In this document: piece by piece, positions 28,501-36,818 of the stretch
Position numbering within the stretch: the first letter of the stretch is position 1
How the letters are laid out: each line of letters starts with the position of its first letter
Assembly (NCBI GenBank): GCA_030427205.1
Contig: JAUHXC010000006.1
Location: 124,001-188,000 of the forward strand
DNA: 64,000 nt
Reading direction: 5' to 3'
Source of the DNA: a bacterium
GTDB lineage: Bacteria > Myxococcota_A > Bradymonadia > UBA7976 > UBA1532
Notes under the pieces: generated by a model
Told to the model about the DNA's origin: nothing
Database searches by the model: none
The model's input: the letters and a program-made list of their open reading frames with translations, nothing else
Made by a program: the position numbers and the translations under genes

Positions 28501-29405
28501 GCGAGGTCGCCGGCGAAGGCGGGGGCGTAGGACAGCGGGCTGCCCGGGGCGATCAGCTCGACCCGCTCGACGCGCTGCCCCACGCCGTGCGCGATGTCGT
28601 CGGGCAGCGCGGGGATCCCCGGGATGTACGCGTCGACGACGGTCTCGCCGTCGGGCATGACCAGCCCCAGGAACTCGCCCTCGCTCGCCAGCCGGAACGA
28701 CGCGTGCGGCTCGATCGGGTCGGGGCGGTCGGCGTCGCTGGCGAAGATCACCACGAAGCCCCGCGGGCCGAGCTCGATGGCCGGCAGGGCCCACTTGGTG
28801 AGGTCGACGGGGTCGTCGCTCAGGAACCAGCCTTCGAGGTCGACCGGCTCGAGGCCGGCGTTGTGCAGCTCGATCCAGTCGGAGGTGAGGCCGTCCTGGT
28901 CGACGAGGCCGTCGGCGTTGGCGGTGACGACCTCGTTGATGCGCATCGGCGGCGGCGGCTGGCACCAGCCGTCGATACAGACCGGCGCGTTGGCCCCGCA
29001 CGGCGCGCACAGGCCGCCGCAGCCGTCGTCGCCGCAGGCGCCTGCGGGGCAGGCGGGGCGGCAGGCGTCGGGCTCGGGCGCCGCGTCGGGGACGGCGTCG
29101 GGTCCGGGCAGGGCGTCGGGTCGTGCGTCGAGCGCCGCGTCGCGCAGCGGCATGGCGTCGAGCTCGCGGTCCGCGTCGGGATCGGGCGTGGCGTCGAGCG
29201 GCGACGCGGCGTCGGCTCGACCGCCGTCGGGCCCGTCGACGGGCATTGCGTCCGCCGCGTCGGGATCGGCCGCGTCCGGGTCGAGCGGGCGGCTGTCGGG
29301 CGTCGGGTCGGCGTCCGGTGTGGCGGCGGCGCTCGGACCCTCGTCGCAGCCGGCGCCCGCGCCGACCGCCAGGATGGCCAGGATCACCCATGTATGTCGC
29401 GTCAC
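25533..29405 (-). CDS. Large CotH-domain lipoprotein with lamin-tail, F5/8C-like and chitobiase-like domains
   Basis: This 1290-residue exported protein has a signal peptide and lipobox AGAGC, then an Asp/Ala/Pro linker and a small Cys-rich knot (residues 20-150). A lamin-tail domain (MRINEVVTANADG..DWIELHNAG, about 155-260) and a discoidin/F5-8C-like region (NVALGQPARQSS..., about 325-490) follow. Then come a chitobiase-type beta domain (IIHYTTDGTLPG, about 660-730) and a CotH kinase-like domain (about 770-1150; TVAITADLDALFGPNGIYTR and later FMWDSEWSVG). A short beta module ends it. CotH proteins can act as protein kinases or structural spore/surface proteins. The GTG at 29405 has GAGG seven bases upstream; another GTG at 29411 is possible. 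Confidence 0.82.
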   Translation of the reverse strand: MTRHTWVILAILAVGAGAGCDEGPSAAATPDADPTPDSRPLDPDAADPDAADAMPVDGPDGGRADAASPLDATPDPDADRELDAMPLRDAALDARPDALPGPDAVPDAAPEPDACRPACPAGACGDDGCGGLCAPCGANAPVCIDGWCQPPPPMRINEVVTANADGLVDQDGLTSDWIELHNAGLEPVDLEGWFLSDDPVDLTKWALPAIELGPRGFVVIFASDADRPDPIEPHASFRLASEGEFLGLVMPDGETVVDAYIPGIPALPDDIAHGVGQRVERVELIAPGSPLSYAPAFAGDLAPVAPDFDADWPAAPGGLGFSSFQIPGPDDVQNVALGQPARQSSQLGGFGAERAVNGDLGDFTHTTSVDPDARWTVELDGPQWIGSIVLHNRAGCCGSRLRDITVEVLDGDGAIVYASPLLNPENTAGAGLDGPARIEVDLFEDGGVVGQAVRVRRTADPDLSGTGGAGNADEASVLSLGEVEVLGGAGSNQARVATDLGEALADADGLWIRAPFAIDADAPVDTLALTVTIDAGFVAWLDGVPVAAYNAPDVEALADGMTPWRAFDEPVGARSVTVDLAPPAPGAHVLTLLALDAEDPGIDLVADLQLEGRRITDGERTFFDTPTPGQPNVEPGFAGFVSPVRFSHARGFYDEPFALELSADPPDAIIHYTTDGTLPGPDSPIYADAIPVDGITSVRAIAYRDGYRDADATAATYLFIDEIITQDVDATLTRGFPELWGDTAPDYGMDPRIAGPEDAFGGRYADAMRDALLALPTVAITADLDALFGPNGIYTRSGGRGVGFERRVSFEYFVPDGARIPHAIEDGTSLQVECGLRIQGGAFRNHGLTKKHSVRVLFKGIYGPTKLRFPLFGPGTDATIDGFTLRANSNDGWQWSAARGQPLFVRDSLGRELHRGMGGVSSAETWVHLYINGIYWGLYNPVERPDAAFGTHYLGGDRDNWDAVSNNQAADGDTRAWSRLLDMARAGVAAPEDLWLLEGKDPDGMRDPALPVWLDVDPYIDYMLNNIWLGNSDWPHKNWWVGRPRDGAFGFRFFMWDSEWSVGLRSNLGTNKINDNRGVAIPWVALLQNPEFRVRVADRVDRHFSPGGVFYVDPEAPGWDPENPERNAPAARFVALTQIIERALVAESARWGDQHAAEPYTVDEHWAVERDRQLAEYFPARSARVLEHLRAANLVAETPTPVGDLPPGDVGVGAALTLTAPAGTLYVTVDGPDPRMPGGDVHPDAVDGAAEWQYRIPLHPVTVRARALGETGWSALFEATYTRPEPIAPE

Positions 29406-29511
29406 GTTCACGCCTCGGTCATCGGCTTGATACTTTGCAGGGTAGACCGAAACCCGATGCCGAGGCACATCGCCGATGGTGCGGCGCGATCGGCTGCGCC
29501 GGCGATCTGAT

Positions 29512-32500
29512 TCAGGCGGCGGCGTAGCGGGGCGGGCGGTCGTCAGCGCCCGCGTCAGCGCTCGGGTCCGCGCATTCGGGGGAGCGTCGGACAGCGCGGC
29601 CGGGGCGCCGGTCGGGCGCCGTCGGCGTGGAGTCGGTCTGGTGCTGCTGCCATGCGCCGAGCGCGCGGGTGAGCAGCCGCAGGTGGGCCCAGCCGGCGGT
29701 CGCCAGCAGGCCCAGGCCCCAGCGCGGCCCGCGGGCGACGAGGTCGCGGTCGACGACCCGGCCGCGCAAGATGCGCTGCGCGGCGCGGGTGCCGGAGCGC
29801 AGGGCGCCCTCGACGTAGCCGGTGTATTGCGTGCTGTATTCGGCGCCGGCGAAGTGCAGCCCGTCGACGACCTCGAGCGCGTCGGGGCGATCGGCGAGCG
29901 CTGTCAGGACGCCCGGTCGACAGATCGAGATCGGTCCGCCGCCGATATAGGGGGTGGCGCGCCAGTCGGCGACCTCGAAGCGGACCACGGCCCGCGCCCG
30001 CGGGTCGCCGCTGAGCCGGTGGAAGAGGTCGACGAAGAGCGCCTGCAGCGCATCGTCGGACATGCCCTCGGGCGGGTTCATGAAGGCGCAGAAGCGATAG
30101 ACGCCGCGCTCGGGCTCGGAGATGTCGAGCATCCACTCGAGCGGGGTGCCCGCCATGCCGCCGTACCACTGGAACTGCCGGCCGTCGTCGTACCACCACC
30201 AGCGGCTGTCGTACTCGACGATCGCCTTGACCGCGTGGCCCATGGGCTGGTCGAGGAAGCGGCGCGTCGGCTCGGGCAGCGGCGGATCGAACGCGATGTG
30301 GCGCCCGACCGCCGCCGGCGTCGCGGCGACGATGACGTCGTCGGCTTCGAAGATCTGCCCGCCGGCCCACACCCGGACGCCGTCGCCGCGGCGCTCGATG
30401 CGTTCGACGGGCGTATCGAGCCGCAGGTCGCCGCGAAAGGTCTCGGCGAAGGCGCGGGCCAGACCGCCGAGCCCGCCCCGCACGCCGAACTGCTGGGGGC
30501 CGTCGGCCTGATCGTTGGCGATGTGCAGCAGCCCGTTGTTCGTCGCGCTGTACCACAGCAGGTAGAGCAGCGACATGTCGGCCGGCTCGGCGCTCCAGAT
30601 GCCGTTGGCGGCCAGCCGGATCAGGTCGCGGTGCTTCGGCCGCGCGTCCATCCGGTCCATCCAGGCCTGCACGGTCGTCCGGTCGAGCAGCCGGGCCAGC
30701 GGGCCGCGCCCGGGGCGCGACTGATCGATCAGGCTCTCGAGGGCGATCCACTCGACCATCATCTGCAGCAGCCGCAGGCGGTCGCGCAGGGCGCTCTCCT
30801 TCTTGCAGCCCTGAATGCGAAACCAGGTGTCGTCGAGCAGCATGTCTTCGACGCCTTCGACCGTCTCGCTGCGGAAGCAGGGGTTCGTCGGGGCCGTGGC
30901 GACATAGTCGATGCGCTCGAGGCCGAGGGCGTCGACGAGCGCCATGACGTGGGTCTGGTGGGCGCCGATGAAGCCGCAGCCCAGATCGGCGCCGTCGTCC
31001 GTCGAACGGGCCCGCCCGCCGACCCGGTCGCCGGCTTCGAGCAGCAGCACCCGCTGACCGGCCTGCTGCAGCGTGATGCCGGCCCGCAGCCCGGCGAACC
31101 CGGCGCCGACCACGATCGTATCGAAGCGATCGACGCCGTGCGCGCCGCGCAGATCACGCGGCAGCCCGTGGGCCCGGCGCGGGCGGGGATAGCCGCCCTC
31201 GAAGAGCGGGCCGGCGGGCCGCGGCGCGCCTGGCCGCGGCGTCCGGGGTGCCTGTGAGGCCTGCGGCGCCCCCGCGTCGATCCGATCGGCCAGCGCCTTC
31301 AGCTCGGCGCACCACAGATCGAGCGTCGCCGGACCGTACAGGGTGCAGCCACCCTCGTAGTGTTGCCGGGCGTACTCTTCGCGGGTCGTGACATACGAGC
31401 CATAGTCATTGGCATAGCCTTGCACGATGACATGGTCGCAGCCGTCGGCGTCGGCGAGCACGGCCCGGATACGGGCGCCGGCGTCGTGGGTCGGCTCGCC
31501 GGCGACCCCCGCGATGCGCAGGCGCCCGATGGCGAAGACCTGCACCGGCAGGTCGAGCGGCGCCCACGACGCGTCCATGGCGCCGCTGCGCAGCCCGCGG
31601 CGGAAGAACGCCGCGTGCCGCCCCGGCACCGCGCGCAGCAGATCGATCGGCAGCAGCCCCGCGATGCGCGAGCGGCGGCCCCGCGCGAACTCGAAGAACG
31701 ACAGCTTGGGGTCTTCGGGGCGGGCGCGTCGGCGCCGCCGGATGACGCGGTGGTAGATGCCTTCGAGCGGCGCCAGGGGCCCGCGGCCATCCCGAGTGCC
31801 GAGCGCCATCGCGAGGCCCAGCCGGGTCGGGGTCGTGCGCGCGCGGCGCCCGTCGAGCGTCTCGAAGGCGCGGTCGCTGAAGCGGGCGTGGGTCGAGCGC
31901 GCGTCGAGGCGCTCGCCGGCGAGCGGCTGGCCGGCGGCGGCGCGCCAGGCCTGCATCGCCGCGCGCGCCTGGGCCTCGGCGACGATCACCACCGAGCGAT
32001 GGTCGTCGTCGTCGGGGCCGACGAAGACCCCGCGCCGGCGATCGAGGCGCCCGTTGGGGGTGATGTCGCCGGCGGCCTCCTGGGCGAAGATGGCCACGAA
32101 GGGGTGGTCCGCCGGCGCCTCGTCGGCCAGCCAGCGCGCCATCAACACCGCGCTGAGGCCCTTGTGATCGGGGTGCAGGCGGCGGCCCTCGCCGTGCAGG
32201 CAGGTGCCGTGCAGGGCGAAGGTGTTGAGCATGCCGAGCGGCCGGCCGTCGGCCCCGTCGATGCGCAGCACCCGCATGACGCAGTCGATCGGCCGGTCGG
32301 CGAAGGCCCCGCGGCGGTGCACCCAGTCGACCGCGCCCAGCGCGTGCTCGCCGTAGGAGAGCCGCGCCGGGCGCAGGCGAGCGACGGCCGCGACGAGCGC
32401 CTCGACGACGCCGTCGGCGATGCCGTCGACGACCTCGGGGCACAGCCCGGGCGCGTTGGCGCTGTAGAAGACATCGCCCGAGAACCCGCTGGGGCCGGAG

Positions 32501-32790
32501 TGGGTGTGGGTCGCGGTGAGCATGACCCGGTGCGGCTCCAGAGCGAGCGCGGGCCGGGCCGCGAGTCGCTCGACGATCGCCCGGCGCAGCTGCGCGCTGA
32601 TGAAGCACAGGTCGAGGCAGGCGTAGGCCAGCCGGCGCTGGCTGCCGGGGTCTTGGAGCACGAAGACCCGCGCCCGCAGGGGCTCGTCGACGCCGTCGAC
32701 GCCGCCGCGCATGTCGCCGAAGCCCATGGTCAGCGCGCCCCGTCGGTAGATCGTGATGTCCGCTTCGGCGAGCCCCGCACGTACCTGCAT
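29512..32790 (-). CDS. Neutral ceramidase-like domain fused to flavin amine oxidase
   Basis: This 1092-residue single frame has two enzyme domains. Residues 1-490 resemble neutral/alkaline ceramidase, which cleaves ceramide to a sphingoid base and a fatty acid. Support comes from the family opening VRAGLAEADIT, zinc ligands in HTHSGP (95-100) and FALHGTC (His194), and GDITPN (241-246) at the catalytic GDVSPN site, with Thr replacing the usual nucleophilic Ser. Residues 555-1015 are an FAD amine oxidase: TIVVGAGFAGLRAG, LLLEAGDRVGGRA, and a C-terminal AGAEYSTQYTGYVEGAL. A Pro-rich linker joins the domains. No signal peptide is seen, so it is probably cytosolic. The start ATG has GAGGAGG upstream. 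Reading frame and composition run through the junction without disturbance, and a divergent LysR gene is adjacent. Confidence 0.88.
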   Translation of the reverse strand: MQVRAGLAEADITIYRRGALTMGFGDMRGGVDGVDEPLRARVFVLQDPGSQRRLAYACLDLCFISAQLRRAIVERLAARPALALEPHRVMLTATHTHSGPSGFSGDVFYSANAPGLCPEVVDGIADGVVEALVAAVARLRPARLSYGEHALGAVDWVHRRGAFADRPIDCVMRVLRIDGADGRPLGMLNTFALHGTCLHGEGRRLHPDHKGLSAVLMARWLADEAPADHPFVAIFAQEAAGDITPNGRLDRRRGVFVGPDDDDHRSVVIVAEAQARAAMQAWRAAAGQPLAGERLDARSTHARFSDRAFETLDGRRARTTPTRLGLAMALGTRDGRGPLAPLEGIYHRVIRRRRRARPEDPKLSFFEFARGRRSRIAGLLPIDLLRAVPGRHAAFFRRGLRSGAMDASWAPLDLPVQVFAIGRLRIAGVAGEPTHDAGARIRAVLADADGCDHVIVQGYANDYGSYVTTREEYARQHYEGGCTLYGPATLDLWCAELKALADRIDAGAPQASQAPRTPRPGAPRPAGPLFEGGYPRPRRAHGLPRDLRGAHGVDRFDTIVVGAGFAGLRAGITLQQAGQRVLLLEAGDRVGGRARSTDDGADLGCGFIGAHQTHVMALVDALGLERIDYVATAPTNPCFRSETVEGVEDMLLDDTWFRIQGCKKESALRDRLRLLQMMVEWIALESLIDQSRPGRGPLARLLDRTTVQAWMDRMDARPKHRDLIRLAANGIWSAEPADMSLLYLLWYSATNNGLLHIANDQADGPQQFGVRGGLGGLARAFAETFRGDLRLDTPVERIERRGDGVRVWAGGQIFEADDVIVAATPAAVGRHIAFDPPLPEPTRRFLDQPMGHAVKAIVEYDSRWWWYDDGRQFQWYGGMAGTPLEWMLDISEPERGVYRFCAFMNPPEGMSDDALQALFVDLFHRLSGDPRARAVVRFEVADWRATPYIGGGPISICRPGVLTALADRPDALEVVDGLHFAGAEYSTQYTGYVEGALRSGTRAAQRILRGRVVDRDLVARGPRWGLGLLATAGWAHLRLLTRALGAWQQHQTDSTPTAPDRRPGRAVRRSPECADPSADAGADDRPPRYAAA

Positions 32791-32903
32791 GTCATCCTCC
32801 TCGCACCGCGAGCGCGCCCCGGCACGCTCGGGCAGTTCGCCCTCGCAGACCGGCTCGGCGAACGCATCGGTCCCATCCCGGGGTGATGCGTCATCCGTCG
32901 CTC

Positions 32904-32940
32904 TGTGTTCGTGTCTGTATCTGTGTCTGTGTCTGTCTGC
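32904..32940 (+). repeat. GTGTCT/GTATCT microsatellite
   Basis: A run of imperfect six-base units (GTGTCT, GTATCT, GTGTCT, GTGTCT, GTCT) occupies the middle of the divergent gap between the ceramidase fusion and LysR. It is far more pyrimidine-T rich than its surroundings. Length variation here would change the spacing between the two divergent promoters. Confidence 0.65.
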
Positions 32941-33021
32941 AGAGTGTCGGGCTCAGCCGCTCACTCGATGACTCGACCTTACTGACCGGCCCCGCGTCGG
33001 CGGAAATCAACGATCGCAATT

Positions 33022-33047
33022 TGATATATTCGCTGGCGTGATATCAC
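33022..33047 (+). promoter_or_regulatory. LysR autoregulatory region: TATATT box and GTGATATCAC palindrome
   Basis: TATATT (33025-33030) is a good -10 box, lying 34 bp ahead of the LysR ATG with only a poor -35 box upstream. The perfect palindrome GTGATATCAC lies at 33038-33047, and its TGATAT core also occurs at 33022-33027, 17 bp upstream. Spacing and A/T content fit LysR-type binding sites near the divergent start points. Confidence 0.5.
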
Positions 33048-33063
33048 CCGACGGCGGCTGCTG

Positions 33064-34041
33064 ATGATCGACGACCTGACCCGCATCGACGTCAACCTGC
33101 TCGTGGCGCTGCATGTGCTCATCGAGGAGGCCAACGTCACCCGCGCCGCCGCCCGCATCGGCTGCAGTCAGCCGGCGATGAGCCAGAAGCTCAAGCGGCT
33201 GCGCGACGCCCTCGGCGATCCGCTACTCGTGCGTCACCGGCGGGGCATGGTGCCGACGGAGAGGGCGAGCGCGCTGGCCGGGCCGCTCGCCGAGGCCCTG
33301 AGGGCGCTCAACGGGGTGATCGCGTCGACGCCCGACTTCGATCCGGCTTCGGCCCGGGCTCTGGTGCGCATCGGCGCGCGGACCGGGCCGCTGAGCTTCT
33401 TCCCGGCGCTGCTCGCCCGGGTCGCCCGGCGCGCGCCGGGCATCACGCTGACGTGCTTGCATGCCATCGGCGAGGTGGATCCCGCCGATCGCCTGGCCGA
33501 CGGTGAGTACGATCTGATCGTGCAGCCGCGGCGGGCGGGCGGCAAGTCGGCGATCACGCGGACGTCGGAGGAGCGGATCGACGAGTCGCTCTATGCTCGG
33601 CGGCTGATGACCACCCGCTGGCTGTGCGTGGTGCGCCCGGATCATCCCGACATCCAGGGCACGCTCGACCTGGACCGGTTCTGCGCGGTGGGTCACATCC
33701 TGACATCGCCCCGGGGGGACGCCTACGGGCTCGTCGATCGCACCCTCGAAGGCATGGGGCGCCGGCGACACGTCGCCGCGGTGACTCAGGATTTCATGCT
33801 CTCATGGCATCTGGCGGTGACCACCGATCTCTTGCTGACGACGAATCAGATGGTCGCGTATCACATGCAGCCGTCGGCGCCCGGTCAGCTGTTGCCGCCG
33901 CCCGTCGAGATGCCTCGCGGCGATACTGTCATGCTATGGCATGTTCGCAGCCATGAAGACCCATTGCATCGCTGGCTGCGCAGTCAACTCGCCGAGGTAT
34001 GCGCCGAGCTGATGTCTGCCTATGCGACGGTGACGATCTGA
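33064..34041 (+). CDS. LysR-type transcriptional regulator
   Basis: This 325-residue regulator has an N-terminal winged HTH (DVNLLVALHVLIEEANVTRAAARIGCSQPAMSQKLKRL, residues 9-46). A periplasmic-binding-fold effector domain of the NodD/PcpR-like subgroup follows. It is divergent from the ceramidase-amine oxidase gene, with 273 bp between starts, the classic LysR arrangement, so that gene is the most likely target. The inducer could be a lipid amine or its oxidation product, which is an inference from the target. The ATG at 33064 is the only start that gives the standard N-terminus. It converges on hemH with 5 bp between stops. Confidence 0.92.
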   Translation: MIDDLTRIDVNLLVALHVLIEEANVTRAAARIGCSQPAMSQKLKRLRDALGDPLLVRHRRGMVPTERASALAGPLAEALRALNGVIASTPDFDPASARALVRIGARTGPLSFFPALLARVARRAPGITLTCLHAIGEVDPADRLADGEYDLIVQPRRAGGKSAITRTSEERIDESLYARRLMTTRWLCVVRPDHPDIQGTLDLDRFCAVGHILTSPRGDAYGLVDRTLEGMGRRRHVAAVTQDFMLSWHLAVTTDLLLTTNQMVAYHMQPSAPGQLLPPPVEMPRGDTVMLWHVRSHEDPLHRWLRSQLAEVCAELMSAYATVTI

Positions 34042-34046
34042 CGGGA

Positions 34047-35117
34047 TCAGGCGGCGCCGGCGTCGGGCGAGGCCTCGGCGGCGGGCGCGACCCAGCCGCC
34101 GGCGGTCTGGCGGATGAGGCGGGCGGCGGTGTCCATCCAGATCGGGTGGTCGTTGAGTGAGGGCACCAGCTCGAGCTGCTGGCCGCCGAGCGCGGTGAAG
34201 TCTTCCTCGGCGCGCATGCCGATCTCTTCGAGGGTCTCGAGGCAGTCGGCGGTGAAGGCCGGGCAGAATACCGCCACGCGGCGCACGCCCTTCGCGGCGA
34301 GGTCTTCGATGACCTGGTCGGTATACGGCCGGATCCACGGCGTGCGGCCCAGGCGGCTCTGGAAGCAGATGGTGTAGGCGTCGTCGGCCAGCCCCAGCTT
34401 CGCGGCGAGCAGCTGGCCGGTCGAGACGCACTGCGCCCGGTAGCAGTTGCGGTTGGCGTGGGTGATCTGCGCGCAGCAGTCGGGCCGCTTGAGGCAGTGG
34501 TCGCCGGTCTCGTCGCTCTTGAGCATGTGCCGCTCGGGCAGCCCGTGGAAGCTCATCAGGATGTGATCGGCGTCGAGCCCGTCGAGCACCGGCTTGCCCA
34601 CGGCGGCGAAGCTCTCGATGAAGCCCTCGTCGTCGTAATAGGGCGGCACGACGGCCAGATACGGCGTATTCCAGCGCCGGGCGGCGATGCGGTAGACCTC
34701 TTCGAGGGTCGAGCCGGTCGAGCTGGCGGCGTAGTGCGGGTAGAGCGGGAAGACGACGAGCCGATCGCAGCCCTTCTGGCGCAGCGCCTCGAGCCCGCGC
34801 TCGATGGACGGGTTGCCGTAGCGCATCGCCAGCTCGATCTCGCAGTCGGGCAATCGCGTGCGCAGGCCGTCGACGAGCCGCTGGCCGAAGACGAGCAGCG
34901 GCGAGCCGTCGTCGCGCCAGACCTGGCTGTAGGCCTCGGCCGACTTCTTGGGGCGGAAGGGCAGGATGAACAGGTTGAGCAGCAGCCAGCGGCCCACCGG
35001 GTTGATGTCGATCACCCGCGGGTCGTTGAGGAACTGCCGCAGGTAGCGCCGCACCGGCCCTGGCTCGGGGGCGTCGGGGGTGCCGAGGTTGACCACGAGG
35101 ATGCCGGTCTTTTCCAC
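34047..35117 (-). CDS. hemH: Ferrochelatase
   Basis: This enzyme inserts Fe2+ into protoporphyrin IX (or coproporphyrin in some lineages), the last metal step of heme synthesis. The family opening KTGILVVNLGTPDAP and the catalytic His191 in MSFHGLPERH are clear, as are the later CFQSRLGRTPWIRPYT and CPAFTADCLETLEEI signatures. The length of 356 residues is normal. Five Cys cluster just after the active site (C208, C214, C215, C225, C230). An internal cluster of this sort might hold a [2Fe-2S] centre as in some bacterial ferrochelatases, but this is not certain. The GTG at 35117 is supported by AGGAG eight bases upstream and by the family N-terminus. Confidence 0.96.
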   Translation of the reverse strand: MEKTGILVVNLGTPDAPEPGPVRRYLRQFLNDPRVIDINPVGRWLLLNLFILPFRPKKSAEAYSQVWRDDGSPLLVFGQRLVDGLRTRLPDCEIELAMRYGNPSIERGLEALRQKGCDRLVVFPLYPHYAASSTGSTLEEVYRIAARRWNTPYLAVVPPYYDDEGFIESFAAVGKPVLDGLDADHILMSFHGLPERHMLKSDETGDHCLKRPDCCAQITHANRNCYRAQCVSTGQLLAAKLGLADDAYTICFQSRLGRTPWIRPYTDQVIEDLAAKGVRRVAVFCPAFTADCLETLEEIGMRAEEDFTALGGQQLELVPSLNDHPIWMDTAARLIRQTAGGWVAPAAEASPDAGAA

Positions 35118-35258
35118 GTTCGTCGCTCCTGCTCTCGCTGCGCGCGCCAGACGATGCGCGGCCCGGCTCGGAGTTTCGCCGGCGCGCGGCCGGAGCATCT
35201 TCGACCCGACGCGTCGCGTCAAGCCGTGACCCGACGGCGGTGGGCGTATCAGACGGGT

Positions 35259-36818
35259 ATGCACAGCGATCAGACCCCGCCGCCGACCGCTTCGTCCCCC
35301 ACGCCCGCCGCGGATGGCGAGCGGCCGGTCTTCGTCACCGGCGTCACCGGCTACGTGGGCGGCCGGCTGGTCCCCCGGCTGCTCGACGCGGGCTATTCGA
35401 CCCGCTGCTTCGCCCGCGATCGGCGCAAGGTCGAGGCGCGGGTCTGGGCCGAGCGGGACGGGGTCGAGATCGTCGAGGGCGACGTCGCCGATACCGCGGC
35501 GCTGGCCCGGGCGATGACCGGCTGCAGGGCGGCCTATTATCTGGTGCACTCGATGATCGCCGCCGGCGCCGAGTACGCCGATCGCGATCGGGCGCTGGCC
35601 GAGAGCTTCGCCGCCGCCGCCGAGCAGGCGGGCGTCGAGCGCATCGTCTATCTCGGCGGGCTGGGCGAGACCGGCGACGGCCTCAGCGAGCACCTCGCGT
35701 CGCGGCGGGAGGTGGAGCACGCGCTGGCGAGCGGCGCGGTGCCGGTCACCGTGCTGCGGGCGGCGATGATCATCGGCAGCGGGTCGGCCTCGTTCGAGAT
35801 CTTGCGCTATCTGACCGAGCGCCTGCCGCTGATGGTCACCCCGTGGTGGGTGCGCACCGCGTGTCAGCCGATCGCGATCCGCGACGTGCTGTTCTATCTC
35901 ATCGAGTGTCTGCGGGTGCCCGAGACCGCCGGGCGCACGCTGGACATCGGCGGGCCGACGGTGGCCCGCTACGACGAGCTGATCCAGATCATGGCCAAGT
36001 CGCTGGGGCTCACCCGGCGGCTCATCGTGCCGATCCCGGTGCTGACCCCGCGGCTGTCGAGCTTCTGGATCCACCTGGTGACGCCGCTGGACCACCGCAT
36101 CGCCCGCCCGCTGGCCGAGGGGCTGCGCAACGAGGTGGTGGTGCGCGACGACAGCGCCCGACAGCTGATGCCCCACGAGCCGATCGCCATCGAGCGGGCC
36201 ATCGATCTGGCCCTGGGCCGGGTGGAGGCCCACGCGGTCGAGACGAGCTGGTCCGACGCGGGGCCCGTGCCCGGCGACCCCGACTGGGCCGGCGGCAAGA
36301 CCTATGTCGATCGGCGGGAGAAGCTGATCCCGGCGCCGCCGGCGGCGGTCTTCAAAGCGGTGTGTCGGGTGGGCGGGGGCCACGGGTGGTACGCCGCCGA
36401 CTGGCTGTGGAGGGTGCGCGGCGCGATGGATCGGCTGGTGGGCGGGCCCGGCCTGCGCCGCGGTCGACGGCACCCGGAGACGGTGAGCTACGGCGACGCG
36501 CTCGACTTCTGGCGGGTGCGCCACGTCGAGCAGGACCGCCGGCTCGATCTGCGGGCCGAGATGAAGCTGCCCGGCGAGGCGCTGCTGTCCTTCGAGATCG
36601 AGCCGCACGGCGAGCGCGGGCAGCAGAGCCGGCTGATCCAGACGGCGCGCTTCATGCCGCGTGGGCTGTCGGGGCTGTTGTACTGGTGGGCGGTGGTGCC
36701 GCTGCATCACGTGGTCTTCGAAGGCATGCTGGGCGGCATCTGCCGGGCGGCGATGGTCGAGGTCGACGCGGCGCGGGCCCGCGGCGATGGGCCGGGCGAA
36801 GCATCGCCCGCGGCATGA
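35259..36818 (+). CDS. NAD(P)-binding SDR epimerase-like protein with C-terminal DUF2867
   Basis: This 519-residue protein begins its Rossmann fold at VFVTGVTGYVGGRLVPRLL (about residues 23-41; GxxGxxG). It continues as an atypical extended SDR of the YbjT/NmrA-like type to about residue 320, with YLVHSMIA and IVYLGGLGE as further markers. The C-terminal part (about 345-510; RREKLIPAPPAAVFKAV...) is a DUF2867-type START-like domain. This fusion is common in bacteria, and the substrate is unknown. The start at 35259 opens with a short Pro/Thr-rich tail; a GTG at 35226 is an alternative. It is divergent from hemH. Confidence 0.82.
   Translation: MHSDQTPPPTASSPTPAADGERPVFVTGVTGYVGGRLVPRLLDAGYSTRCFARDRRKVEARVWAERDGVEIVEGDVADTAALARAMTGCRAAYYLVHSMIAAGAEYADRDRALAESFAAAAEQAGVERIVYLGGLGETGDGLSEHLASRREVEHALASGAVPVTVLRAAMIIGSGSASFEILRYLTERLPLMVTPWWVRTACQPIAIRDVLFYLIECLRVPETAGRTLDIGGPTVARYDELIQIMAKSLGLTRRLIVPIPVLTPRLSSFWIHLVTPLDHRIARPLAEGLRNEVVVRDDSARQLMPHEPIAIERAIDLALGRVEAHAVETSWSDAGPVPGDPDWAGGKTYVDRREKLIPAPPAAVFKAVCRVGGGHGWYAADWLWRVRGAMDRLVGGPGLRRGRRHPETVSYGDALDFWRVRHVEQDRRLDLRAEMKLPGEALLSFEIEPHGERGQQSRLIQTARFMPRGLSGLLYWWAVVPLHHVVFEGMLGGICRAAMVEVDAARARGDGPGEASPAA

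Noticed and set aside
29512-32790. The ceramidase and amine oxidase parts being two genes joined by a frameshift error
   Set aside because: The frame, GC-rich third positions and Pro-rich linker are continuous, and no start codon with a ribosome binding site is evident just before the FAD motif. It is kept as a fusion, with read-checking advised.
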